Positions 45,681-53,611 of a DNA stretch of 64,000 nucleotides are shown piece by piece. The first letter of the stretch is position 1; each line of letters opens with the position of its first letter. This DNA is from Pseudoalteromonas piscicida (GTDB lineage: Bacteria; Pseudomonadota; Gammaproteobacteria; Enterobacterales; Alteromonadaceae), in NCBI RefSeq assembly GCF_002208135.1, contig NZ_CP021646.1:2668001-2732000 (forward strand). The letters are read 5' to 3'. The position numbers were made by a program, and so were the translations under genes. The notes below the pieces were generated by a model. That model did no database searches and had not been told where the DNA came from. It was given only the letters and a program-made list of their open reading frames with translations.

Positions 45681-46514
45681 TTGTCTTGCCTCAATCTAAC
45701 CAATTCAACAAGGGTTTTCTTTAGTCCCTTTGGCGTATTGAATGGTGCCGTAAAGAGCTGGATATGTGTTGCACTGCTCGGGCAATGGATGTTTGCTGTT
45801 TATATTTTAGGCCTGTACGCCATTCCGCTCATCATGGAGCTCACAGAGCAAAGTGCAGCCGCTTCACCGGCGAGTGGACACACAAAAGATGCCAAGGTGT
45901 TTTTTAGCCATGTTTTACCCGCTGTGATTTTGGCCACCAGCGGCTTATTACAGCTTATTCCTGCGGTGCGAAAACGCTTCCCACGCTTTCACCGCTACAA
46001 CGGACGCGTATTTTTTATTCTCGGTATTTCGGGCGCACTCACAGGGTTATATCTCACTTGGGTAACCGGTCTTAGGCTAAGCGATGTTGGTGCCATTGGG
46101 ATAACACTCAACGGTATATTAATTCCCATTGCGATATTTTTTGCTTGGCGCGCTGCCATACAAAAAAATATCGCTACACATCAACGTTATGCCGCACATA
46201 GTTTTTTCTTGGTTAATGGGGTGTGGACGTTTCGTCTGTATTTGTTTGGTTGGTACATGGTCAACCAAGGCTTCAATGGCAATACCGCAACCTTAGATGG
46301 CCCTGTCGATATATTTATTTCGTTTGCCTGCTATCTGCTACCAATGGTACTCGCAGAGCTCTACTTTTGGGCAAAACGCCAAACCAAAGTCAACATAACA
46401 GTTTGGATAATCGCGGTGATGATGAGCCTTGGTTTTGTGATCACCGCGATTGGCGTCTGCGCGACTGCTGTCATGATGTGGTGGCCACGTATTTCAGCCG
46501 TCTTTTTTAGTTAA
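45681..46514 (+). CDS. DUF2306 family membrane protein
   Basis: A 277-residue protein with seven or so membrane segments. The KVFFSHVLPAVILATSGLLQLIPAVRKRFPRFHRYNGRVF segment, and ATHQRYAAHSFFLVNGVWTFRLYLF later, are the DUF2306 hallmarks, with conserved His that could bind haem or metal. The start is TTG, supported by AAGGAT about 10 bases upstream and no nearby ATG. Function unknown. It heads a two-gene unit with the membrane gene at 46545 and is divergent from the AraC-type regulator. Confidence 0.82.
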   Translation: MSCLNLTNSTRVFFSPFGVLNGAVKSWICVALLGQWMFAVYILGLYAIPLIMELTEQSAAASPASGHTKDAKVFFSHVLPAVILATSGLLQLIPAVRKRFPRFHRYNGRVFFILGISGALTGLYLTWVTGLRLSDVGAIGITLNGILIPIAIFFAWRAAIQKNIATHQRYAAHSFFLVNGVWTFRLYLFGWYMVNQGFNGNTATLDGPVDIFISFACYLLPMVLAELYFWAKRQTKVNITVWIIAVMMSLGFVITAIGVCATAVMMWWPRISAVFFS

Positions 46515-46544
46515 ATTACAGTTTAATCAGTTAGGAGTAGAAAC

Positions 46545-47114
46545 ATGCTTTCAGTCAAAGCGAAAAAAATCAACAAAGGCCTAATTACATCGGCAATCTT
46601 GCTCGTGATATTAACGCTGATGTGGCAACATTTAAATGGCGGAATAGTGAGTCACCACTTACTTCACAGAGCGGATTTTCCAGCAGTATCTAACGCATGG
46701 GGAATTATCATAATTCCCGTATTAGCTTGGCTTACTGCACTGCGGCTACATAAAGCAATTGGCACAGAGAGCATTAAAAAAACAGCACCCGTGGTTATTC
46801 CTACTGAGTTTTTGGTCGCATTCTTTGTGATGTTACTCTTTAGTTTGTTGCAATCAGCCCTTTGGGAGTTCGGTTATCAAAGCCTCACCATATATACAGC
46901 CTTAGGACTTTTGATAGCTGGATTATTTTATCCAATCTACCGCGCAGAATGCATATTGGGACACGTGGTCGGTGCTAGTTTTACCTTTGGTTATGCTATT
47001 CCACTGATCGGCATTTTAGTGATGGCATTAGTTTCAGTGTTTTCTCTTTTTTGCTTAAAACCTATCTTTTCTAAATTACTTAAGAAGATACAAACACCAA
47101 TGAGAGTGGAGTAA
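46545..47114 (+). CDS. Membrane protein of unknown function
   Basis: A 189-residue protein with five or so membrane segments (about 14-28, 48-66, 83-105, 111-128, 138-168). AGGAG precedes the ATG, and it follows the DUF2306 gene after 30 bp, so the two are likely co-expressed. No known family. Charged residues are few outside the basic termini. Confidence 0.7.
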   Translation: MLSVKAKKINKGLITSAILLVILTLMWQHLNGGIVSHHLLHRADFPAVSNAWGIIIIPVLAWLTALRLHKAIGTESIKKTAPVVIPTEFLVAFFVMLLFSLLQSALWEFGYQSLTIYTALGLLIAGLFYPIYRAECILGHVVGASFTFGYAIPLIGILVMALVSVFSLFCLKPIFSKLLKKIQTPMRVE

Positions 47115-47170
47115 TAGTGACCTTGCAAAGCTCAAGACAAAACAAATAATTCCTAGGCGCTTCTATATAA

Positions 47171-47230
47171 CTCGTTCCTTGTCGTTTTGACTCGTGTTAA
47201 ATTAGCGATGATTTTTAAGCAAGGAACGAG
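47171..47230 (+). promoter_or_regulatory. Inverted repeat sequestering the ribosome site of the esterase gene
   Basis: CTCGTTCCTTG (47171-47181) and CAAGGAACGAG (47220-47230) are perfect 11-base complements, 38 bases apart. The right arm contains the Shine-Dalgarno sequence of the gene starting at 47236. Folded mRNA would hide it, so this may control translation. A protein-binding operator is another reading. Confidence 0.5.
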
Positions 47231-47235
47231 CGGTT

Positions 47236-48411
47236 ATGCAAACTAGGTTAGTTACTCACATTGTTATCGTGGCTATTTTTACATTGCTGTCAATTGGTAG
47301 CGCTGTTGCTAATAACTCAGTAGATCCGAACTCGACACTGCAGCTTTCGTCCGCTTATTTTTCGCAAAAAAGAACGGTTCATATCGTCCTACCACCAAGC
47401 TATGAGCAAGGCAATACAAGCTATCCAGTGTTATATCTGACAGATGGTCAGAGTAATCTCGAACATACTGCTTCAGCGGCTCGCTTCTTGGCACAACAAC
47501 ATAAAATACCGGAACTTATCATTGTTGCCATCGAAACCAACGAACACCGCACTCGAGATCTTACTCCGCCTTATCGCAAAGGCAGCCTTGCTGTACTGGG
47601 ACATTTTGCAGGCCCAACACGGCAGCAAAACCCGGGCGGTGCGGAAATGCTACTGCAATTTATCGACAAAGAACTCATCCCTTACGTAGACAAGCATTAT
47701 CGAACATCAGGCTATCGCGCGTTAGCAGGACATTCATTCGGCGGGCTGTTTGCAACCTATGCGCTACTTGAAAAACCCGATTTATTTAATGGTGTGATGT
47801 TGGCAAGTCCAAGCCTTTGGTGGGATAAAGAGCGATTATTAAATGACTTACTGGCAAAAGCGTTAATCAACAAGTGTATCTACATCAGCATGGCCGACGA
47901 AAGCGCAATCATAACTCAGTCATTTCAACGTCTCAATGATGCTTGGCGAAAGCCAAATGGAATTGACTTCAAAGCGCAGCACTTTAGCGGCGAAACCCAT
48001 ATGAGCGCCGTCTACCCGAGCTATTATCATGGTCTGCAGCACCTCTTCAACCATTACCAGCCATCCTTGAAGGTAGCAGCCGCTAGTATCACTCAGCTGG
48101 AAAATCATGTCGCCATCGCTAAGTCACTATATGGACTCAAGGCTTACCCCTACAATGCACTGACTTCGCTCGGGTATGCCGCCCTATTCGAACGTAACTT
48201 CACTGCGGCCATCAACCTATTTAGCTTTGTGAGCCAGCACAACTCAGAGTCCCTCAAGGCACTGCAGCAATTGGCGATGGCTTATCAGCAAAAAGGAGAT
48301 AAGTCATCGCTATTAAAGACCTACCAAGCCATGCTTAAGCTTGAAGGGCTAAGTGAACGCGAGCAAAAACATTTACTCTCTGAAATCAAAGCATTGCAGC
48401 ATTTACATTAA
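47236..48411 (+). CDS. Exported esterase (alpha/beta hydrolase) with helical C-terminal part
   Basis: A 391-residue protein with a signal peptide (about 1-25). The catalytic part is of the putative esterase/Fes-like family: PVLYLTDGQ, ELIIVAIETNEHRTRDLTPPY and GHSFGGLFATYALLEKP with Ser167 as nucleophile, and His in GETHMSAVYPS as the likely catalytic base. Residues after about 285 look like TPR-type helices (YNALTSLGYAALFERNFTAAINLF). Substrate unknown. A paralogue-like esterase lies convergent at 48403, with 3' ends overlapping by 9 bp. Confidence 0.85.
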   Translation: MQTRLVTHIVIVAIFTLLSIGSAVANNSVDPNSTLQLSSAYFSQKRTVHIVLPPSYEQGNTSYPVLYLTDGQSNLEHTASAARFLAQQHKIPELIIVAIETNEHRTRDLTPPYRKGSLAVLGHFAGPTRQQNPGGAEMLLQFIDKELIPYVDKHYRTSGYRALAGHSFGGLFATYALLEKPDLFNGVMLASPSLWWDKERLLNDLLAKALINKCIYISMADESAIITQSFQRLNDAWRKPNGIDFKAQHFSGETHMSAVYPSYYHGLQHLFNHYQPSLKVAAASITQLENHVAIAKSLYGLKAYPYNALTSLGYAALFERNFTAAINLFSFVSQHNSESLKALQQLAMAYQQKGDKSSLLKTYQAMLKLEGLSEREQKHLLSEIKALQHLH

Positions 48412-49269
48412 CTGATTTTTTCTAAAGTGATGATATTCACTCAACGCAAGTGGCACGGAAACCACTGGGTTTTGCGAATGCCCCGCGCCCTCGCTAATGC
48501 TGTGTCCCCAACGCACATTAGCAGGCGCATGCTGTTCAAGTGCATCTAATAAACCGTGAAATGACCCCGTAATAATGTCATTCTCAGCACCGCCGATGGA
48601 GAGGTAAATATACTTAGGTTTTCCTTGAATACTTGCTAGGCTTTTTGCGAATTCTTTTACGACAACCGAGTCGTCGTACCACGCTGCAGGACTGAACGCA
48701 AAGTAGCCATCAAAAAGCGCAGGTTTAGTCACCATGGTATAAAGTACAAAACTTCCACCAGCAGAGAATCCACTTAACACACGGTTGTCGTTAATTGAAT
48801 AGTTAGCGTCTAAATAGGGTAACAGCTCGCTTTCAACAAATTGCAAAAAACGATCTGCACGACCAAAAATGGCAGGATCATTGTCACTCTCTGGACGAGC
48901 TTCAATCGTAACATCTTGTCGAGCATAAGGCGGTACTAAGTCGCGGTTACGGGTCTCTGTCCAAAATTGGTTGGGAATAGACACTAAAATGGCATCTTTT
49001 ACCTTACCTTGTTCGGCGAGGCTGCTAAGTACCTCATCCCACCGTGCGAGATTAAAGTTGCCATCGGTGCGAATAATGAGTGGGTAACTACGTGCCTTGT
49101 CATATCCTTTCGGGAGGCGAATAAAGACCTTTCGATCTTCATTAAGCACTTGTGAAGGCAACACTACATCAACATAGTCAGAAGTATAATGAGACTGATA
49201 CTGGGTAAACTTCCAACCAGCAGCGACGATGGCAATTAAACCTAAGAGAGAAAATAGATATCGCTTCAT
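48403..49269 (-). CDS. Exported esterase (alpha/beta hydrolase)
   Basis: A protein of about 288 residues with an N-terminal membrane or signal segment. It belongs to the same putative esterase family as the convergent gene: YPLIIRTDG, AILVSIPNQFWTETRNRDLVPPY and LSGFSAGGSFVLY (nucleophile Ser in GFSAG), with His in SEGAGHSQNP. AGGA seven bases before the ATG at 49269 supports that start over the ATG five codons upstream. It lacks the C-terminal helical part of its partner. Tail to tail with it, suggesting an old inverted duplication. Confidence 0.85.
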   Translation of the reverse strand: MKRYLFSLLGLIAIVAAGWKFTQYQSHYTSDYVDVVLPSQVLNEDRKVFIRLPKGYDKARSYPLIIRTDGNFNLARWDEVLSSLAEQGKVKDAILVSIPNQFWTETRNRDLVPPYARQDVTIEARPESDNDPAIFGRADRFLQFVESELLPYLDANYSINDNRVLSGFSAGGSFVLYTMVTKPALFDGYFAFSPAAWYDDSVVVKEFAKSLASIQGKPKYIYLSIGGAENDIITGSFHGLLDALEQHAPANVRWGHSISEGAGHSQNPVVSVPLALSEYHHFRKNQLM

Positions 49270-49675
49270 AAAACGTCCTGTCATTGTTTTTATTATTTCG
49301 TACTTTTGAGTACCGCTTACTTCATCCTACTGTATATTTTTTAGAAACTAAATCGCAACCGCTATTATGTCAGGCAGCTAAATATAAAACCTTGAAAGTA
49401 TTAAAGTTTACTTATAAAAATAATGTAACAGTATGTTTTAAAAATAAATTTTCGCTGTAATGAGGTGTAATGGATAAAATCAGAATCTACCCTACCCTTA
49501 CGCTGCGCAACAAATTTGCAACCAATTGAGTTCATTTTTTTTACTTGCGCAAATCAGGTATCTGCATCAGCAGTACGGCCAGATACTCCTTACACCATTT
49601 GAACAATATCTTATCGCAGTCTTGGAGTTTTCCGACTAGATAATGCAAATGGTCTCTTTTGACATGGAGTTCACG
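49270..49675. other. Intergenic region with possible gene remnant
   Basis: About 400 bp, AT-rich on the left. From 49471 an ATG with GAGGTG upstream opens a 19-codon frame (MDKIRIYPTLTLRNKF...), ending in TGA at 49528-49530. A second frame without a start runs on to a TAG at 49642-49644 with coding-like composition (LAQIRYLHQQYGQILLTPFEQYLIAV). They may be pieces of one decayed small gene. Confidence 0.35.
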
Positions 49676-50416
49676 ATGATGAAAATCTTAGTATCTGCCA
49701 TTGTATTGGCAACCACAATGTCGAGTTTCAATTCACTCGCTGCACCTGAATCTTATGGCGTGCTTTTTTTAGACCGCAGTAGTTCAATGAACACGTTACG
49801 CCCAGATGGACAAAGCCGATGTTCGTTCTCAAAGCAACAAGCAGTGCAAAAAGTATCAAAGTTCTTTTTAGATGCCACAATTAATGGCCAACAGCTAAAT
49901 GTGAAAACGTTTGCTAGTGGCGGTCAAATTCAATCCCTAACTAACGGGTTTGTCGGTTTCAATGCGGCAATGATGGCACTCTATCAACTAGATCCAGAAG
50001 GGTGCTCAGGGTTAACTGCACTTGCACAAGCTATGTGTGATGGCGCTGATGAATTAAGAGCAAACTACTCAACAGAAGCCGCTAATGGCGCACTGTTAAG
50101 AGTGTATGGTTCTACTGATGGCGGCGAAAATGACAGCCCAGTCTCTAGCTGTGGCGGCTCAAATTGGCAAACGAGCGTAACCTCTAAATACCTGTTTGAG
50201 CTACCACCAGTGCAATTCAATGCCACAATCTATACAGGCACAGTGCAAAATATTCTGGCTAATAAAGATAAGATGTATGTATTGGATGTTTCATCTGCAT
50301 CTCAGTCAGTATCTAGTACCCCAACATTTCAGTTTCTTAAACAGCTGAGTATTGACACTGGCGGTACTTACGAGGAGATCAGCGACTCAGATGGCGGCGA
50401 CCCAGGCGACTGGTAA
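49676..50416 (+). CDS. Exported von Willebrand factor A-like protein
   Basis: A protein of about 246 residues. GGAG six bases before ATG 49676 decides the start. A signal peptide ends at LAA; directly after, GVLFLDRSSSMNTL carries the MIDAS DxSxS motif of vWA domains, which bind Mg2+ and protein or matrix ligands. The remaining MIDAS Thr and Asp are not obvious, though LTALAQAMCDGADEL is a candidate Thr position. Four Cys may form two disulfides. The C-terminal tail is acidic. Single gene with a clean terminator, likely a secreted adhesion or calcium-linked protein. Confidence 0.75.
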   Translation: MMKILVSAIVLATTMSSFNSLAAPESYGVLFLDRSSSMNTLRPDGQSRCSFSKQQAVQKVSKFFLDATINGQQLNVKTFASGGQIQSLTNGFVGFNAAMMALYQLDPEGCSGLTALAQAMCDGADELRANYSTEAANGALLRVYGSTDGGENDSPVSSCGGSNWQTSVTSKYLFELPPVQFNATIYTGTVQNILANKDKMYVLDVSSASQSVSSTPTFQFLKQLSIDTGGTYEEISDSDGGDPGDW

Positions 50417-50440
50417 CTCACCAGATACCAAAACCTATAT

Positions 50441-50462
50441 AAAGGCCGATAAGGCCTTTTTT
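50441..50462 (+). terminator. Terminator of the vWA gene
   Basis: AAGGCC (50442-50447), five-base loop, GGCCTT (50453-50458), followed by a T-run. A standard intrinsic terminator 25 bp after the stop. Confidence 0.85.
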
Positions 50463-50611
50463 CTATTCGTCGTTGAGAAAATACAGAATGTTGTTTTTAC
50501 ACATTATTTAAAATAAAAAAACAATTAAATTACACCAAGCGCAAATATCTAAGGATCTTCAACTACACTCTCCGTGGGCATTTGCCCTGTACAAGTTAAA
50601 AGGAGATTGTA

Positions 50612-52387
50612 ATGAAGATTAATGGCAAACAACCGAATTTTCTAATCATTACCACCGATGAAGAGCGTTTCCCTCCACCTTACGAAAATTCACAAGCAAA
50701 AGAGTATCGACTCAAGCACAGTGCGTGCATGGCAGAAATGCGCCGCTGTGGCATGGAATTTATGAACCATAATGCAGCAGCAACGGCATGCGCACCGAGT
50801 AGAACATCCATTTACACAGGACAATATCCATCCCTACACGGCGTCAGCCAAACACCTGGAATTGGCAAGTCGTCATTTGATCAAAACATGTTCTGGCTGG
50901 CTCCCAATACCGTGCCAACCATGGGCTCTTGGTTTCGCGAAGCGGGTTATCAAACCTATTATCGTGGTAAGTGGCACCTCTCCGATGAGGATATTATCGT
51001 ACCGGGGAGTCAGCAAGCGCTGTATAGTAACTCCGAAACCGGAGAGCCTTACCCAGCAAAACAAGCGCTCTATGAGCGCGCTGAGCGTCTAGATAAGTTT
51101 GGCTTTAGTCAATGGATAGGTCCTGAACCTCATGGCGCTGCAGAGAACAATTCAGGTACATCTCGAGATCCGGGATTTGCCAATCAAGTTTGTGAAACCA
51201 TTAAACAACTTGAAGAAAAGGCACAAAACGGCGACCAAACGCCATTTTTACTGGTTTCTTCATTCGTAAACCCACACGACATTGTATTAATGGGACAAAA
51301 AGATTGGTTTTCCAACTTTTATGCCGAAAAAGAAGCAGGTAACCTTCCAAGTGTTGCGCCAGCCCCAAGCCAAAATGAAAGCTTAATGGACAAGCCTAGA
51401 TGCCAAAAAGACTATCAGCTTATGTACCCGCATATGTATCTACCACAGCCACCAGATGAAACCTATCGACAGTTTTATTACTACCTTATCGCAGAAGTGA
51501 ACAAGCATATAGAACAGGTATTTAACGCATTAAAGCGGTCATCTTTTTATGAAAATACCATTGTCGTTTTTACCTCAGATCATGGTGAGCTACTGGGTGC
51601 TCACGGCGGTCTACATCAAAAGTGGTACACCGCCTATCAAGAAGTATTAAACGTGCCGTTTATTATTTCTAATCCTGTGCTTTTCAATCAACCTAAGCAG
51701 CTTGATATCACCACATCACATATCGACTTACTGCCTACCCTGCTTGGTCTAGCAGATATAGATATTGAGCAAACTCGTACTCAACTTGCTAAAGATCACA
51801 GTGAAGCACAGCCACTCGTTGGCAGAAACCTAGCCAACGTTATTTTAGGTGAAACGTCGCCTCAAGAAGAAGCCATTTACTTTATGACCGATGACAACAT
51901 CGAGGTTGGTAGTGATATGACGAATATGCTTTCCGGTAAAGCTTACAACAGTATTATCCAACCGAATCATATCGAAGCCGTGGTAACGCAACTACCGGAC
52001 ATCAGCGGTGACACGAAATGGAAGTTTGTGCGTTATTTTGATAGTGCTCGATTCTATGAGCAAGACCCGAACTTAGTTGATCTTGGTGGTAACGATGAGC
52101 CTACCACGCAATCGTCTGTGAGTAATGTCGTTGGCGTCGGCAACCCTGACGGAATAACAACCACTCAGTTCATTCCCAGTGAATACGAGTGTTATAACTT
52201 GAGTGAAGATCCGACGGAAGAGAACAACCTGCTAAGCCCGTTTTGCGAAACGCCATTGGATGCGCGGATTTTAAAAGCGCTGCAATTTACGCTACGGGAG
52301 CAGCGTAAAGCCAAACGTTTATTACCACAAAACCTCAATGAAGCACCGCAAAAGCCAATCAACCAGCAAGTGCCGATTAGAAGGTAA
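50612..52387 (+). CDS. Sulfatase
   Basis: A 591-residue type I sulfatase. The formylglycine site CAPSR lies at residues 60-64 (ATACAPSRTSIYTGQYPSLHG), with GKWHLS, NPHDI, FTSDHGELLGAHG and HQKW supplying the other active-site Lys, His and Asp. The N-terminal TTDEERFPPP replaces the usual DD calcium pair with DE. Cys at the site implies maturation by a formylglycine-generating enzyme, not found here. No signal peptide is visible, so it appears cytoplasmic. AAGGAG precedes the ATG. The natural substrate (sulfated sugar, choline sulfate or aryl sulfate) cannot be told. Confidence 0.9.
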   Translation: MKINGKQPNFLIITTDEERFPPPYENSQAKEYRLKHSACMAEMRRCGMEFMNHNAAATACAPSRTSIYTGQYPSLHGVSQTPGIGKSSFDQNMFWLAPNTVPTMGSWFREAGYQTYYRGKWHLSDEDIIVPGSQQALYSNSETGEPYPAKQALYERAERLDKFGFSQWIGPEPHGAAENNSGTSRDPGFANQVCETIKQLEEKAQNGDQTPFLLVSSFVNPHDIVLMGQKDWFSNFYAEKEAGNLPSVAPAPSQNESLMDKPRCQKDYQLMYPHMYLPQPPDETYRQFYYYLIAEVNKHIEQVFNALKRSSFYENTIVVFTSDHGELLGAHGGLHQKWYTAYQEVLNVPFIISNPVLFNQPKQLDITTSHIDLLPTLLGLADIDIEQTRTQLAKDHSEAQPLVGRNLANVILGETSPQEEAIYFMTDDNIEVGSDMTNMLSGKAYNSIIQPNHIEAVVTQLPDISGDTKWKFVRYFDSARFYEQDPNLVDLGGNDEPTTQSSVSNVVGVGNPDGITTTQFIPSEYECYNLSEDPTEENNLLSPFCETPLDARILKALQFTLREQRKAKRLLPQNLNEAPQKPINQQVPIRR

Positions 52388-52399
52388 TCGAAAAGCTCT

Positions 52400-52431
52400 G
52401 CAAGTAGCCCTGAAATATACGGGCTACTTGC
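52400..52431. terminator. Bidirectional terminator
   Basis: GCAAGTAGCCC (52400-52410) pairs with GGGCTACTTGC (52421-52431): an 11-bp perfect stem between the convergent sulfatase and DUF808 genes. Confidence 0.8.
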
Positions 52432-52433
52432 GA

Positions 52434-53339
52434 TTATTTATGCTTTTTAAACACTGCCAACAACTGACTTAGCACCGCCGCAATAATGACACCAATCACC
52501 GCACCCAATCCAAGCTTGGCGATAATACTCAAAAGCCAGCTCATTGCAGGGAGCAGCTCTTCGATAGCGTGAACAATTTCTTCGAGTAAGTGGAACTGGT
52601 GAGCCAAAATATCAACACCAACTAAAAGCATTGCCAGCACACCGGCGACTGACAAAAACTTCATCAGACCGTTAGCAAAATAAAGCAGCCCCTTACCCAC
52701 CCCACGTTTTATCGCCGCAAGTGTCGTCTTACTTGCGTCCTTAATCATGGCTAAACCAATATCATCAAGCTTAACAATCAGGGCCACAATCCCGTAAACC
52801 CCGATTGTCAGCGCAAGCCCAATTAACGAAAGGACTATTGCTTGCTTTTCAAAAGGCTGATCAGCAATCGCCCCCAGCGCAATAATGATAATTTCCGCCG
52901 ACAGAACAAAGTCGGTAACAATAGCGCCCTTGATTTTGTCTTTTTCAAACTCGACCAAGTCAACACGCTCATCCTCAAGCGCTTTGACAAACTCATCGGT
53001 TTCTTGCTGTTGCTCCTGACGGTGAAAAATAGCGTGGAGAATTTTTTCGCCGCCCTCAAATAGCAAGTACAGCGCCCCTAAAATTAGCATAATGGGGATC
53101 ATAAACGGCGCAAAGTAGCTAAAAGCCAAAGCCACGGGCACTAAAATAAACTTGTTCAGCAAGGAGCCTTTAAACACCTTCCATACCACAGCAAGCTCTC
53201 TATCAGGCTTTATTCCACCCGATAGTTGCTCTGCGTTGACGGCAAGGTCGTCACCTAACACAGGAGCAGTTTTGGTCGCCGCTAATTTTGTTAGCGCAGC
53301 GACATCATCAAGCAAGGCAAGTAAGTTTGCAGATGGCAT
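52434..53339 (-). CDS. DUF808 family inner membrane protein, YedI-like
   Basis: A 301-residue membrane protein matching the DUF808/YedI family: LLALLDDVAALTKLAATKTAPVLGDDLAVNAEQL at the N-terminus, the FEGGEKILHAIFHR segment and several membrane helices. AAGGAG lies before the ATG. Function is unknown in all members known to me. Single gene; the MITE-like element lies 60 bp upstream of its start and may have separated it from its original promoter context. Confidence 0.88.
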   Translation of the reverse strand: MPSANLLALLDDVAALTKLAATKTAPVLGDDLAVNAEQLSGGIKPDRELAVVWKVFKGSLLNKFILVPVALAFSYFAPFMIPIMLILGALYLLFEGGEKILHAIFHRQEQQQETDEFVKALEDERVDLVEFEKDKIKGAIVTDFVLSAEIIIIALGAIADQPFEKQAIVLSLIGLALTIGVYGIVALIVKLDDIGLAMIKDASKTTLAAIKRGVGKGLLYFANGLMKFLSVAGVLAMLLVGVDILAHQFHLLEEIVHAIEELLPAMSWLLSIIAKLGLGAVIGVIIAAVLSQLLAVFKKHK

Positions 53340-53398
53340 AGCACACTCCTTTCGTTTAAGTTAATCATCAAGCGCGGTTGTCAAATTACTGCTTACGT

Positions 53399-53596
53399 TA
53401 ACCTGAGCTTCGGATAATTAATGCCTTTCTAGCAGCCAGTTTTAGCGCTAACTGCGTTGAATTCACTTCCAATAGCCAGCTATTGGTGCATAAATTCGCC
53501 TTGTTATCCCTAAAACTGACTGGCTAGATAAGGGTATAATTTAATATAGCATTAAAAACAATGAGTTAGCTCATTCCTTATCCAAACCTCAGGTTA
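53399..53596. mobile_element. 198-bp MITE-like palindromic element
   Basis: Terminal inverted repeats TAACCTGAGCTTCGGATAA (53399-53417) and TTATCCAAACCTCAGGTTA (53578-53596) agree at 17 of 19 positions. Inside are more inverted repeats: CAGTTTTAG with CTAAAACTG and a central hairpin CCAATAGC/GCTATTGG, so the whole element can fold into one long stem. It has no ORF. No clear target-site duplication could be set. A relic shares its ends at 12436-12513. Confidence 0.75.
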
Positions 53597-53611
53597 TGTT
53601 AGCAACAGCCC

